A stretch of 64,000 nucleotides of DNA from positions 248,001-312,000 of the forward strand of contig BSYQ01000004.1 in the NCBI GenBank assembly GCA_030272585.1, written 5' to 3'. Positions 30,901-39,127 of the stretch are shown here, in pieces. The DNA is from Bryopsis sp. KO-2023. Lineage: Eukaryota > Chlorophyta > Ulvophyceae > Bryopsidales > Bryopsidaceae. The notes below the pieces were generated by a model that had not been told where the DNA came from, searched no databases, and worked only from the letters and a program-made list of their open reading frames with translations. How positions within the stretch are numbered: position 1 is the stretch's first letter; every line of letters starts with the position of its first letter. A program made the translations under genes and the position numbers.

Positions 30901-33343
30901 TCGCTCGCCTCTTCTTCGCCTTCCTCTGGGCCTCCGTGGCACAATCTGAGTAGTCGAGTTGGAGGAGAGTCTCGATCTGTGGCCAAAACATCTCGGCGGA
31001 GCTCAAGGTGAAGAAGAGCGAGGGCATGTAGCCCTGGCTACCCTCGACCGGGTGCGTGAGCTGCCGAAACATCTCCTCCAGCTCGCCACGTCTATCGGAC
31101 CAAAATTGCTTCGTTCCTCGTATCCTTGAACCAAAGGCAAGAATCTTCCTCATAAGGCTCGAATCACCCTCATCTACGAGGTCCTTCAAGTCCTTCACCG
31201 TCATCTTGTTGATGTCTAGGTTCCCCTTGAGGAACACCCGTGCCGTGCAAAACGCGGCTTTGCGATCTGCGAGATTGACGACCAAGAACTTGAAGCGTGG
31301 ATGCCGCGCGAAACGACGATCCGGCCATCGCATCAGATGAAGAGCGTACTCTCGCATGCCATTGACGTCGGGAAAGCCGGCCGTCGTGTAGTCGGCAGCG
31401 CCACAAGGGAAAAGGGTGGGGAACGCCATCGAAAAGAGTCCTCGGGTCATGAACTCCTTGATCGGCTCCCTCTCTCGCACCGGAAAGGGAGCCACGTTGT
31501 TCCCCTCGGCACGATCGATCGCCTCTGTGACAGATGCTCGGATCTTGTCGACCTCTCGAACTCCACGGATTGTCGTGGGTGCATGAGAGTGCATCGACAC
31601 ATCGCCGTCCGCCTCGTCGTCCGAATCGTGGGCGCGGAACCCGCCCTCCTCCTCAGCCTGGGCGGCCTGCCGCTCGGTGAACTCTCGCAATCCCTCGGGG
31701 CTCCCGTGCTCCGGAAGACGAGCGATAACGTCCTCGTCAATCTCAATCCCAGCATACCAGGGGTTGTTCTTCTGCAACCAACGCAAGGCACGGAGAACAA
31801 CCCCTCGTCGCACGATGTGATCCTGATGAGTCCGATCAACCCCGTGTTGTCGGACCACCACCCAAGGAAGGTCTCTCGGGTCCACCGGCAGGCGCTGAAG
31901 GGCCTCGATCGTCTCCGAGTGGTCCGCCATAAAACCAATGAAGTGACCGCTCAACCGATGCATCCCGCTCTTGTGGATCCTCGCAATGTACATGCAAGGG
32001 TGAATACGGGCGATCAACATCTCCTCCATCTGGGTGAGGCCGGTGAGCTCGGGAGGAACGGGATCCGGCCAGAGCCCGTTCTCTTCGCTGTACGCTCGTC
32101 GATAGCGCGGATTCCTCTTGCACCTCGCACACGTGGAATCGCTGAAGTCGGCACCCGGCCCCGTCTCTCCACAACTCTGGCAAACGTTGCCGTGCCAGGT
32201 AACGGTCTGCTCCAAGTGACGCTCCCAATCGCGAATCAGCTCGTCGACGCTCGTGCGTTTGAGATTTTGCTTGTGGATCTTTTTTCTGGTCGCCCATTCC
32301 TCTCGTTGCTTTTTCCTCTTTCGCTCGTTTTCTTTCCTCGTGTTCTCGTCGGACGCTTTCTTTTCGCTCGTGTCCGTTCTCTTTCGTTCCTCGCTCGCGT
32401 GTGTTTCACGCAATGCTTTTTTCTTTTCTTCGGACAATTTCGCTTCCCTCTCGCGCTTCAGCAAAGCACGTTTCTCCAACCTTTTTTCCTTCTCTGTTTC
32501 GGGCTTGCTCGCAATGTTTTCTTTCTCAGCATCCCTCATCTCTTTTGCTTTCTTCGCATCGCTTCGTTGCTTCCTCTTTCTTTCCCTCGCAAGGCGTTTT
32601 TTTCTTTCTTCTTTCGTTTCCGTTTCGGTTCCGGTTTCATTTTTGAGTTGGGGAGTTCTGTTTCCCACGATCGGCACGTTAATATTCGCAAGTAATGAGG
32701 CGGGGGTGATCGCTTGGAGCTCGTTTCGCTCGTACACCCTGTCGTAGTGGTTACCTTTCGTGTTACATAATCTAACAAACACGTTATCCATGGCGCTGGT
32801 GGTAATCAAGTGAGTGGGGAACAAAGGATTAAATTTGAATACAGGGTAGTCACGTTGGTATAATTGTATTTCAAAAGGGGTTTGGAGGAGGGTCGCGGCC
32901 GCAAAAATAGTCCACGTGCTCGCCCACGTATCGTTGGACCGCATGTTATTTATCTTTATTTTTATCTCATCGATGGTGCACCCCTCAAAAGCGGCAAAAG
33001 TCACGGGGTGCGTCGCCGCCAGGTCGCATACCAAGGTTCGTAGGGTCCCCGCACTCGTTTCGTCCCCGCTTATTTCTTTGGATATGGCGTTAAAAAAACA
33101 CGCCCCGTTTGCTGAACTGTGATCGACAAAAAATTCTGCCCCTAGGGCCACGTTCATTTGCTCGTATAACGAAAAATTTTGTCTCCCGTACGGGGAACTC
33201 GTCACTGGAGTGATCACGAAAGGATCACGAGAGATCACTCGCCTGTTTGGGATACCCAACCCCACGCACACTTGATTCCTCCACATCCATCGAGCTTGCA
33301 CGTCGGACCTTGTGAAGCTCCTCGTCTCACCCACTGACGTCAT
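27923..33343 (-). CDS. RepHel protein with OTU protease-like domain, copy 1 (1,806 residues)
   Basis: One uninterrupted frame. Approximate domains: residues 60-205 OTU cysteine protease-like (catalytic-type Cys in ANGACFFNAIS near 82, His in KGNHYDRVY near 198); 235-375 Lys/Arg/Glu-rich helical linker; C-x2-C-x13-C-x2-C zinc finger near 388-408; Helitron-like N domain (EEMLIARIHPCMYIARIHKSG) near 435; Rep nuclease with HUH motif APHMHGFLW near 859 and two tyrosines in RYLCGYTCK near 1029; Cys/His cluster with RCRFRFPR near 950-965; acidic stretch near 1235; PIF1 helicase with Walker A GTAGTGKS near 1355, Walker B LIIDEKSM near 1434, GDFGQLPP near 1473 and motif VI AISIHKSQGKGLDRV near 1714. 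All key motifs look intact. It should nick, unwind and transfer a single strand during rolling-circle transposition. OTU domains are known in Helitron2/Helentron proteins; the role is unknown. A TATAG precedes the ATG, so an upstream leader exon is possible. Confidence 0.93.
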   Translation of the reverse strand: MTSVGETRSFTRSDVQARWMWRNQVCVGLGIPNRRVISRDPFVITPVTSSPYGRQNFSLYEQMNVALGAEFFVDHSSANGACFFNAISKEISGDETSAGTLRTLVCDLAATHPVTFAAFEGCTIDEIKIKINNMRSNDTWASTWTIFAAATLLQTPFEIQLYQRDYPVFKFNPLFPTHLITTSAMDNVFVRLCNTKGNHYDRVYERNELQAITPASLLANINVPIVGNRTPQLKNETGTETETKEERKKRLARERKRKQRSDAKKAKEMRDAEKENIASKPETEKEKRLEKRALLKREREAKLSEEKKKALRETHASEERKRTDTSEKKASDENTRKENERKRKKQREEWATRKKIHKQNLKRTSVDELIRDWERHLEQTVTWHGNVCQSCGETGPGADFSDSTCARCKRNPRYRRAYSEENGLWPDPVPPELTGLTQMEEMLIARIHPCMYIARIHKSGMHRLSGHFIGFMADHSETIEALQRLPVDPRDLPWVVVRQHGVDRTHQDHIVRRGVVLRALRWLQKNNPWYAGIEIDEDVIARLPEHGSPEGLREFTERQAAQAEEEGGFRAHDSDDEADGDVSMHSHAPTTIRGVREVDKIRASVTEAIDRAEGNNVAPFPVREREPIKEFMTRGLFSMAFPTLFPCGAADYTTAGFPDVNGMREYALHLMRWPDRRFARHPRFKFLVVNLADRKAAFCTARVFLKGNLDINKMTVKDLKDLVDEGDSSLMRKILAFGSRIRGTKQFWSDRRGELEEMFRQLTHPVEGSQGYMPSLFFTLSSAEMFWPQIETLLQLDYSDCATEAQRKAKKRRAMVDNADLIDAYFLERSESFLKKVMVPYFGADEFWAKIEYQWRGAPHMHGFLWLPDAPNLMRSAHEEMSADTRAEVIEYFTETVGITLDMDEDFRSAPSTPHPSTRTYTSIGTSDEERARDLEELLRVQGPHVCTNSCFKSKRDRDLGRCRFRFPREVRAHAEIVEDPRQKYRLELARRPGKQQRFNQYQARPMLQGFRANIDIQPILSLTALLRYLCGYTCKAEVESGGLMAVFSEILDDACRTAEEANSISAVVKMLNRTIKEHDVCTMEAFHKLASAKLTMASRTFGVIVLDDSREITTEEGGFLRRSWMDEYKNRPDDIKECLEDFFRWYDLPRNAAPKRKMKPKIIRIFPPCRPVPRDDERFPDFCQQYLIRYKEWRDVDRDLLGGGEMTWVEAFDAFLEEQPMHRAIDLFREVSIAPEVGDDDEEEDGSEGSDDDYRQFPEDEQDDWMRALAAHPQFARPMMEASDHDWHASAAQYDVPTMRTFIQDVRRDGPLPRDRDHLDRDQLVDSQRLAYDIIVEHARSDDPPPLRMIVEGTAGTGKSALIHAVVAAIEREHGEGSVVVAAPTGCAAFNVGGCTLHSLLMLPVGSRCKDLKGNALSLLQERLRGVRYLIIDEKSMIGASTFASIDSRGRQAFPEHADQLFGGLSIVIEGDFGQLPPVSDAEMFDRGQRPKADRLRGFAAYRQFRVVVRLTAIMRQAGQDQVAFRDILMRLRRGCPTDSDIDALMARNLRTLSVDDRQAFSDALYLCATNAQAESHNNDRLVALDQPTAMIRAEDLRVPRGLDVEDATNLPSTLRLCKGARVMLRANPWTEAGLINGAMGFVHDIVYTSTTPPALPDAVLVRFDDYRGPSFLEGVEGVVPIVPITRDVRTSATRASGERKMLPLMPAWAISIHKSQGKGLDRVLVDLGTKEFAAGITFVAVSRSFTYEGLAFDPPITRGRIRSLAKLKKLGPRLAEFARLEGLAEQTRTLYDAEGIEGVLRYIQ

Positions 33344-33884
33344 CTATACAAATATTCGAAAAAACAAACGAATTCATTGAAATTCCGTGAATAGAGAGAA
33401 GATTCAAGGGGTTTCTTGGGCTGATTTTTCATGCGAAACACCCACGATAGTCAATGCCTCAAAAAATCATTTATTTGCACTCCATTAGGCTTATACAATA
33501 GCTTTCTTTTGTTTTATACAATATTTGGGTGGCCGAATCCCTCCCGACGTCCGGAAGTCGTCAAAGGACGATCGACCTAAAGTTTTTCCTTTAAAACGTG
33601 ACAAAATAGTATGTAGTGGCTTCCCCTCGACTCCACGTTTCCAACGCGCTTTGTTTCGTCGGAAACGACACGGTATAAGAGAAGTTATGAGGAAAAACAT
33701 AAAGAATCTCAACAGGAGGGAGATCTTTTCGGCGACGAAGTTGGTTTCTCCCAAAAAAGAACGCGAACAAGGTGGAACCAAGCCAGAAAAAGGAAAACAA
33801 AGAAGAATAGGGAGAGGTTTCCCTAAAACCTTTTCTGTCGACCCCTACATGTTTGAATTTCCAGGAAATAAGCCTTCAGGAGGT

Positions 33885-33901
33885 GTGGGAGTCGAACCCA
33901 C
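33885..33901 (-). other. tRNA T-arm / B-box-like motif
   Basis: On the minus strand this reads GTGGG-TTCGACT-CCCAC: a five-pair stem with a canonical seven-base T-loop, matching the pol III B-box consensus. No matching D-arm or acceptor stem is found, so this is at most a tRNA 3'-half relic. Copies are at 45090 and 56843. Confidence 0.4.
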
Positions 33902-34337
33902 TTCACCCTCCTTCTTCTCTCACCTTGTTCGCGTTCTCAACACGCCTGCGTCGTCGCGTACGTCGTCGCTCGTCGCCTTTTTTTCCTTCCTCGACTTTCC
34001 TTGCTCGATCTTCGTGGATCGTCGATGGTTACGCGAGAATCGGAAGTCGTCAATGACAGGGACGGGATGAGAGTCACATCACTCTTCCAGGTACGTCATC
34101 CTTGAGGACTTCGATTTCGCTTCACGGTTTTGGTGGGGTGGAATGGTGGGGATCCGCGAGAACACTTTCTCGAGATATCGACATGGACTCGCTGCGTGTT
34201 GACGATACGGCCGACGGCGGCAGAGACGACCGGAAACACGAGAAACCAGAGCTTACTCGTGTGAGGAGGGTATTCGCCAGGAGACGAAAGAAACGCAGGT
34301 GAGTGAACGTGAAATAATGCTCACAGCGGGTTCCAGG

Positions 34338-34354
34338 TTGGGTTCGACTCCCAA
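34338..34354 (+). other. tRNA T-arm / B-box-like motif, opposite orientation
   Basis: Reads TTGGG-TTCGACT-CCCAA, with the same loop as the motif at 33885 but on the plus strand. It is followed by GTGAGACCACA. No complete tRNA can be folded around it. Copies are at 45543 and 57296. Confidence 0.35.
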
Positions 34355-34550
34355 GTGAGACCACAAACGTAAAGAGGGAAGGAACTCTTGCAGTAAACGT
34401 AGTGCTAGCTTCCTCTGAACCATTTGCAGGCGTGAGGGGCAGCCCATCCACAACTCTGGCTTCTGTCAAACTTCCTGGTATCCATCATTGACAGCTTTTT
34501 ACGTTGAATTCAGTCGAAGTAAAAACACCGTCAGCAAACAGATCGGTTGG

Positions 34551-35370
34551 GAAGGGCCTGTTTTTTTTTTGTTTTTTTTTTGGAAAGGATAGGTCATTTG
34601 CTGTGGTTCCTGGGAAGTGGAAAGGGGGAAGGGAAGAGTTGTTTTTTTTCGATTGAATGGAATGGAAGGGTATTTTTTTTGCTAAGCAAAGGGAAAGAGA
34701 AGGGCCAGGTGTTCTTTTCAATGGGAAAGGGAAGGGCCTGTTTTTTTTTTGTTTTTTTTTTGGAAAGGATAGGTCGTTTGCTGTGGTTCCTGGGAAGTGA
34801 AAAGGGGGAAGGGAAGAGTTGTTTTTTTTCGATTGAATGGAATGGAAGGGTATTTTTTTTGAGACGGAGCAAAGGGAAAGAGAAGGGCCAGGTGTTCTTT
34901 TCAATGGGAAAGGGAAGGGCCTGGTTTTTTGTTGCTTGTTTCAAGGGGAAGGGAATCGCCCAGTTTTTTTTCTATGTTTTCAAGTAAGGGAAGGGAGCAG
35001 AGTAGAGCAAGGGAAGGGAGCAAAGGCTTCCTTTTCCCTGTTTCAAGGGGAGGGATAGGCCAGTTTTTATTTTTTTGAAGGGGAAAGGGAGGGGGGGGGG
35101 TCTCTTTTTTATAAGGGAGAAGGGAAGGACCAGTTTTATTTTATATTTGTTGCAGTGTTCTTTCAAGGGAAGGGAAAAGGAGGGGAGAGGAGAAGAGAGG
35201 CTTGTTTTCCTTGTTTGAAGAAAAGGAAAAAGGAAGTGCCAGTTTTTTTCAAGGGGGATGGGAAGGGAGAGAGTGGTTTTTTTTGGGTTGCTTCAAGGGG
35301 AGGGGAACGGCCCAGTTGTTTTTTTCTATTTCTGTAAGGGAAGGGAAGCAAGGCTCAGTTGTTTTTTCGA
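34551..35370. repeat. Purine-rich GGGAAGGG / T-run repeat block, copy 1
   Basis: Two near-identical direct repeats of about 180 bp start at GAAGGGCCTG (34551 and 34731). They differ mainly by GCTAAG versus GAGACGGAG, and decaying partial copies follow to about 35370. The plus strand is a mixture of GGGAAGGG purine runs and T8-T10 runs. Open frames across it are Phe/Gly/Lys low complexity and are not genes. Confidence 0.85.
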
Positions 35371-35987
35371 TCACGATCACCGAAAGCGCGTCGCACTGCG
35401 CGCAGCGCCTTTTCCCAAGGCGCTCTTTTTCGCTGTTTTTTCCTGTTTTTTCCTTTTTTTCCAACTCCGAGCGAGCCAGACCTGGGCGAGGGCGCCGCGC
35501 GCAGCGCACAGCACCCTCGCCCATCACACCTTTTAATTCAACAGGTCGCTGCGCGCTGCGCAGCTCCCTCGCCCATCACTTTTTTTAATTTGATAGGTCG
35601 CTGCGCTGCCCCCAGCGACCTCGCCCATCACCTTTTAAAAAGAGCGAGCTGCGCAGCGCGCAGCTCCCTCGCCCTTTCCTTTTCGATGGTGCCGCGCCGC
35701 GCTTCGCGCAGCGCCTCCCCCCCTCGTTCTCCGCCAGTTCGCTGCGCTTCGCGCAGCGCCCTGGAAACCACCCAAGTCGCGCGAGTCGGACCTGCGCTCC
35801 GCGCAGTTTCGCTGCAGCTGCGCGCCGGTCCGCCATGCGAGCAGCGTCGACCGACATGGCGCCTCGAAAATCAGACATGCGAGCGCGGAGCGTGACCGGC
35901 TACGCAGGGAAAATCGCCCTCAGGGCTAGTACCCTGCGGGGACAAAATCGTTGATCCAAGGAAAATCTTCATTACATTCGATTTCCC

Positions 35988-36847
35988 AATTAACCGGTCC
36001 GTCTCATCGCTTCGACGGAGAGAGGAAAATCGAACGTCACAGTTGTTCGTTTTTTTTTCGTTTTTTTTTTCGAACTCCCAGCGAACGAACTCCCAGCGAA
36101 CGAACTCCCAGCGAATCAGAAAATGCAAGTTCCATTCGATTTCCCTTTTTCCATTATGTAACCCCTTTTTCGTTTTCTTTTTTTTTTTTCGAACTTCTAG
36201 CGAACCAGACCTGGGAGAGGGCGCTGCGCGCAGCGCGCAGCACCCTCGCCCCTCACACTTTCTAATTCGACAGGTCGCTGCGCAGCGCGCAGCTCCCTGA
36301 GCGATCACACTTTCTAATTCGAAAGGTCGCTGCGCGCTGCGCAGCTCCCTCGCCCCTCAGACCTTTCAACTGAACAAGTCGCTGCGCAGCGCGCAGCTCC
36401 CTCGCCCATCACACCCGTCGATTCGACAGGTCGCTGCGCAGCGCGCAGCTCCCTCGCCCATCACACCTGCGCCCATCAAACCTGTAAATTTGACAGGTCG
36501 CTGCGCGCTGCGCAGCTCCCTCGCCCATCACCCCTGTCGATCTGACAGGTCGCTGCGCAGCGCGCAGCTCCCTCGCCCTTTCGTTTTCGACTTTACTTCA
36601 CTTTCCCTTTTCTTTTCGCTTCGCGCAGCGCCCTGGAAAACTCGCAAAGTCGTGGGAGTCGGACCTGCGCTCCGCGCATGTCCGCCATGCGAGCGGCGTC
36701 GACCGACATGGCGCCTCGAAAATCAGACATGCGCGCGCGGAGCGTGACCGGCGACGCAGGGACATTTCGATCGGGGGCCAGAGCCTCGACAAACTCCTCG
36801 CGATCGGGATTCAATAGAGAAAAATCTTCATTACATTTCGATTTTCC
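35988..36847 (-). mobile_element. Array unit 6, non-autonomous (type e, 860 bp, second end class)
   Basis: Stem-loop CCGTC/GACGG (two changes that keep pairing), left arm GGAAAATCGAACG, right arm CGATTTTCC. It has three tandem AACTCCCAGCGAACG copies, then the minisatellite (36230-36600) and the conserved right-end block at 36680-36762. No coding capacity. Confidence 0.8.
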
Positions 36848-37831
36848 AATTAACCGGTCCGTCTTTTTAGCGGCGACGGAGAGAGGAAAATCGAACGCCA
36901 ACCAAACGGTCGTCTTTCGTCGTTTTTCTTTCGTTTTCGTACAATCGTACGAACTCGTGGGCTGCAATCACCGAAAGTGCGTCGTACTTCGCGCAGCGCC
37001 CTTTCCCAAGGCGTTTTTTCGTTTGTTTTTTTTTTTTTTTCCGAACTCTCAGCCCCTCTTTCCTTTTCGACATGCCTGGCGATCACCGAAAGCGCGTCGC
37101 ACTTTGTCGCGTGCGAAACGAGTGAGAAACGAGCGAGAAAACCCAGTTTTTCTTTTTTCACAGAAACTGGCGTAACTCCCTCGTTTCTCACCCGTTTTGA
37201 GCGCGACAAAGTGCTAAGTGCTCGAAAAAATGTCCTCCATACTTCTGTCCGGTCGTTTTTTAAGTCGAAATATCTTGGGAGTGGTTCCGACGTGCATTTA
37301 AAATGCATGCATCAGGTGAGTCCTCGGAATCACTCTCCGGATACTTCGATCGAAAAAACAGCTGGACAGAAGTATGGGCGACATTTTTTCGAGCACTCAG
37401 CACTTTGTCGCGCTCAAAACGGGTGAGAAACGAGGGAGTTACGCCAGTTTCTGTGAAAATAGAGAAACTGGGTTTTCTCCCTCGTTTCTCACTCGTTTTC
37501 AGCGCGACAAAGTGCTGAGTGCTCGGTTCAGCCTCTTCTTCGACGTGGTGAAGTGCACGCAGCGCCTTCCCCCCACGTTCTCCGCCAGTTTTTTTATTTT
37601 TTTCTTTCCTTTCGCCCTGGAAAACTCGCAAAGTCGTGGGAGTCGGACCTGCGCTCCGCGCATGTCCGCCATGCGAGCGGCGTCGACCGACATGGCGCCT
37701 CGAAAATCAGACATGCGGCCTCGGAGCGTGACCGGCGACGCAGGGACATTTCGATCGGGGGCCAGAGCCTCGACAAACTCCTCGCGATCGGGATCCAATA
37801 GAGAAAAATCTTCGTTACACTCCGATTTTCC
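36848..37831 (-). mobile_element. Array unit 7, non-autonomous (same type c as unit 3)
   Basis: Same length (984 bp) and internal layout as unit 3, but its left neighbour is unit 6 and its right neighbour an autonomous copy, whereas unit 3 sits between units 2 and 4. It shares the second end class. The large palindrome lies at about 37094-37524. Confidence 0.8.
37094..37524. repeat. Imperfect palindrome inside unit 7
   Basis: Counterpart of the palindrome at 24860-25290, at constant offset. Confidence 0.8.
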
Positions 37832-39127
37832 AATTAACCGGTCTGTCTCATTGCTTTGACAAAGAGAGGGAAATCGAATGTAAAGAAAACCGTCGTCTGA
37901 CACACGAAGTTGTGACACGAATGAGCACGTGAAAATAACACGGGAAGGACCAAACTTAAAACGGATTACAGCGAAATAACCAGCCTTCGCAACATCTATG
38001 CATAATCTGAACTTCCACTCACATCACAATTATCATTATTTTTATTTCCCATCCATATATCCGAACCAAACGTTATTCTTTCCTTATGTTGTTGTTTTTG
38101 TTTTTTTTTCCTTCTTTTTTTTCAATTCCTAAATCCAAACCGAACGTTATTCTTTCCTTATTTTTATTTTCAAGTTTTTAAAGTTTTTCTCCGATTCCTA
38201 CTCCCAAACCGAACATTATTATGTTCTTTGTTTTCTCTAATCCCAATATCTAAGCCCTAAATTTTTTTTCTTTTATCCTCATGATTTTTTTATTTATGAT
38301 CCCTAAATCCGGTGTAATTTTTTTTTTTTTTTTTTTTTTTTTTCCTCGACCTCATAACAGTGCATATCCGTTTCCCTCCTAAAGATACCTCGTAAGATCC
38401 GCATAGAAACTTCAACTTTTTTTTTTACCGTCTAAAAATCCTCCGTTCTCTCTTTCTCTCTTGCATCAATTTTTCCGTCTTTTTTTTCAACAATGAAAGC
38501 AAAACTTCCACTCGAGCGAAGCTTAATCTCAATAGAATCGAGAGAGTGCACATCACCATAGCAATCAGCAAAGGCTATAGAGAGGAGCCGTACCCAACGG
38601 ATGCGGGGAAACATCCAATAATCCAAACGGTCGGGGCAAACCGTGACTCGTGTGGGGGGCGAAACACGTAATGCGCGGGGGAACGCAACAAAAAACGGGT
38701 TGCTGATTGCTTATAGCTCAGAGAACTCCCAAGAAACTTAAAGAGAATAGCATCATCCGAGAGGGTAGAACCGACATGAAAGCAAACGAACTATGCGGAG
38801 GTATCGAAATCTACAAAAAGAAAACCCATCGGATCGAGGATACTGCAAATAACGAAGAAAAAAGGAAGAAAACAAAACGTGTGATACATAGAATCGGCAC
38901 AAAAAAACGGCACAAGGGAGAATCTTCGTTGGGTGACTGTCTATTGGATCAATCCTACGTGGAAAACTCAGAAACAACATCGAAGACACACAAATTTAAA
39001 ACAAAACATCATAAAACATGCTCACAATCAAAGAGGAACATATAAAAGAAAAATATGATCAAAAACAGAAAAAAGAACACTCGAACCAAAGGAAAACAAT
39101 ATGGTCCCCACAAACACATGAAAAAAA

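Larger units (their letters stand above)
33344..34550. promoter_or_regulatory. Upstream (promoter-containing) region of RepHel, copy 1
   Basis: This 1.2 kb lies between the RepHel start and the purine-rich block and should contain its promoter. It has two tRNA T-arm-like motifs with an identical loop facing opposite ways (33885-33901 minus, 34338-34354 plus). The 181-codon plus-strand frame at 33525-34070 crosses one of these motifs and shows no protein domain. I regard it as spurious. Confidence 0.45.
26627..35987 (-). mobile_element. Array unit 5: autonomous Helitron2-like element, copy 1 (9,361 bp)
   Basis: This is a complete element with the same ends as the short units. Its 3' stem-loop reads CTGTC, TCATTGCTTT, GACAA, so the outermost pair is lost. 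From left to right it holds an AT-rich 3' region, the RepHel gene, a 1.2-kb upstream region, a purine-rich repeat block (34551-35370) and the GC-rich 5' end. It lacks the AACTCCCAGCGAACG leader found in the short units. Offsets to copies 2 and 3 are constant (11,205 and 22,958 bp) along the whole length, so there is no net insertion or deletion, even in the 26-T tract at 27113-27138. Confidence 0.9.

Noticed and set aside
31301..32695. 464-codon plus-strand open frame (also at 42506 and 54259)
   Set aside because: Antisense to RepHel; its Phe/Leu-rich end mirrors the Lys/Glu-rich linker.
33882..33980. Possible tRNA-Ser(UGA) on the minus strand
   Set aside because: A T-arm and a four-pair anticodon-like stem can be drawn, but there is no D-arm and the acceptor ends do not pair.
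33525..34070. 181-codon plus-strand frame upstream of RepHel
   Set aside because: Runs through the T-arm-like motif, has no domain, and lies in the expected promoter region.
34547..34987. 146-codon Phe/Gly/Lys-rich frame in the purine-rich block
   Set aside because: Translation of a 180-bp simple repeat; a mirrored Pro/Lys/Ser frame exists on the other strand.
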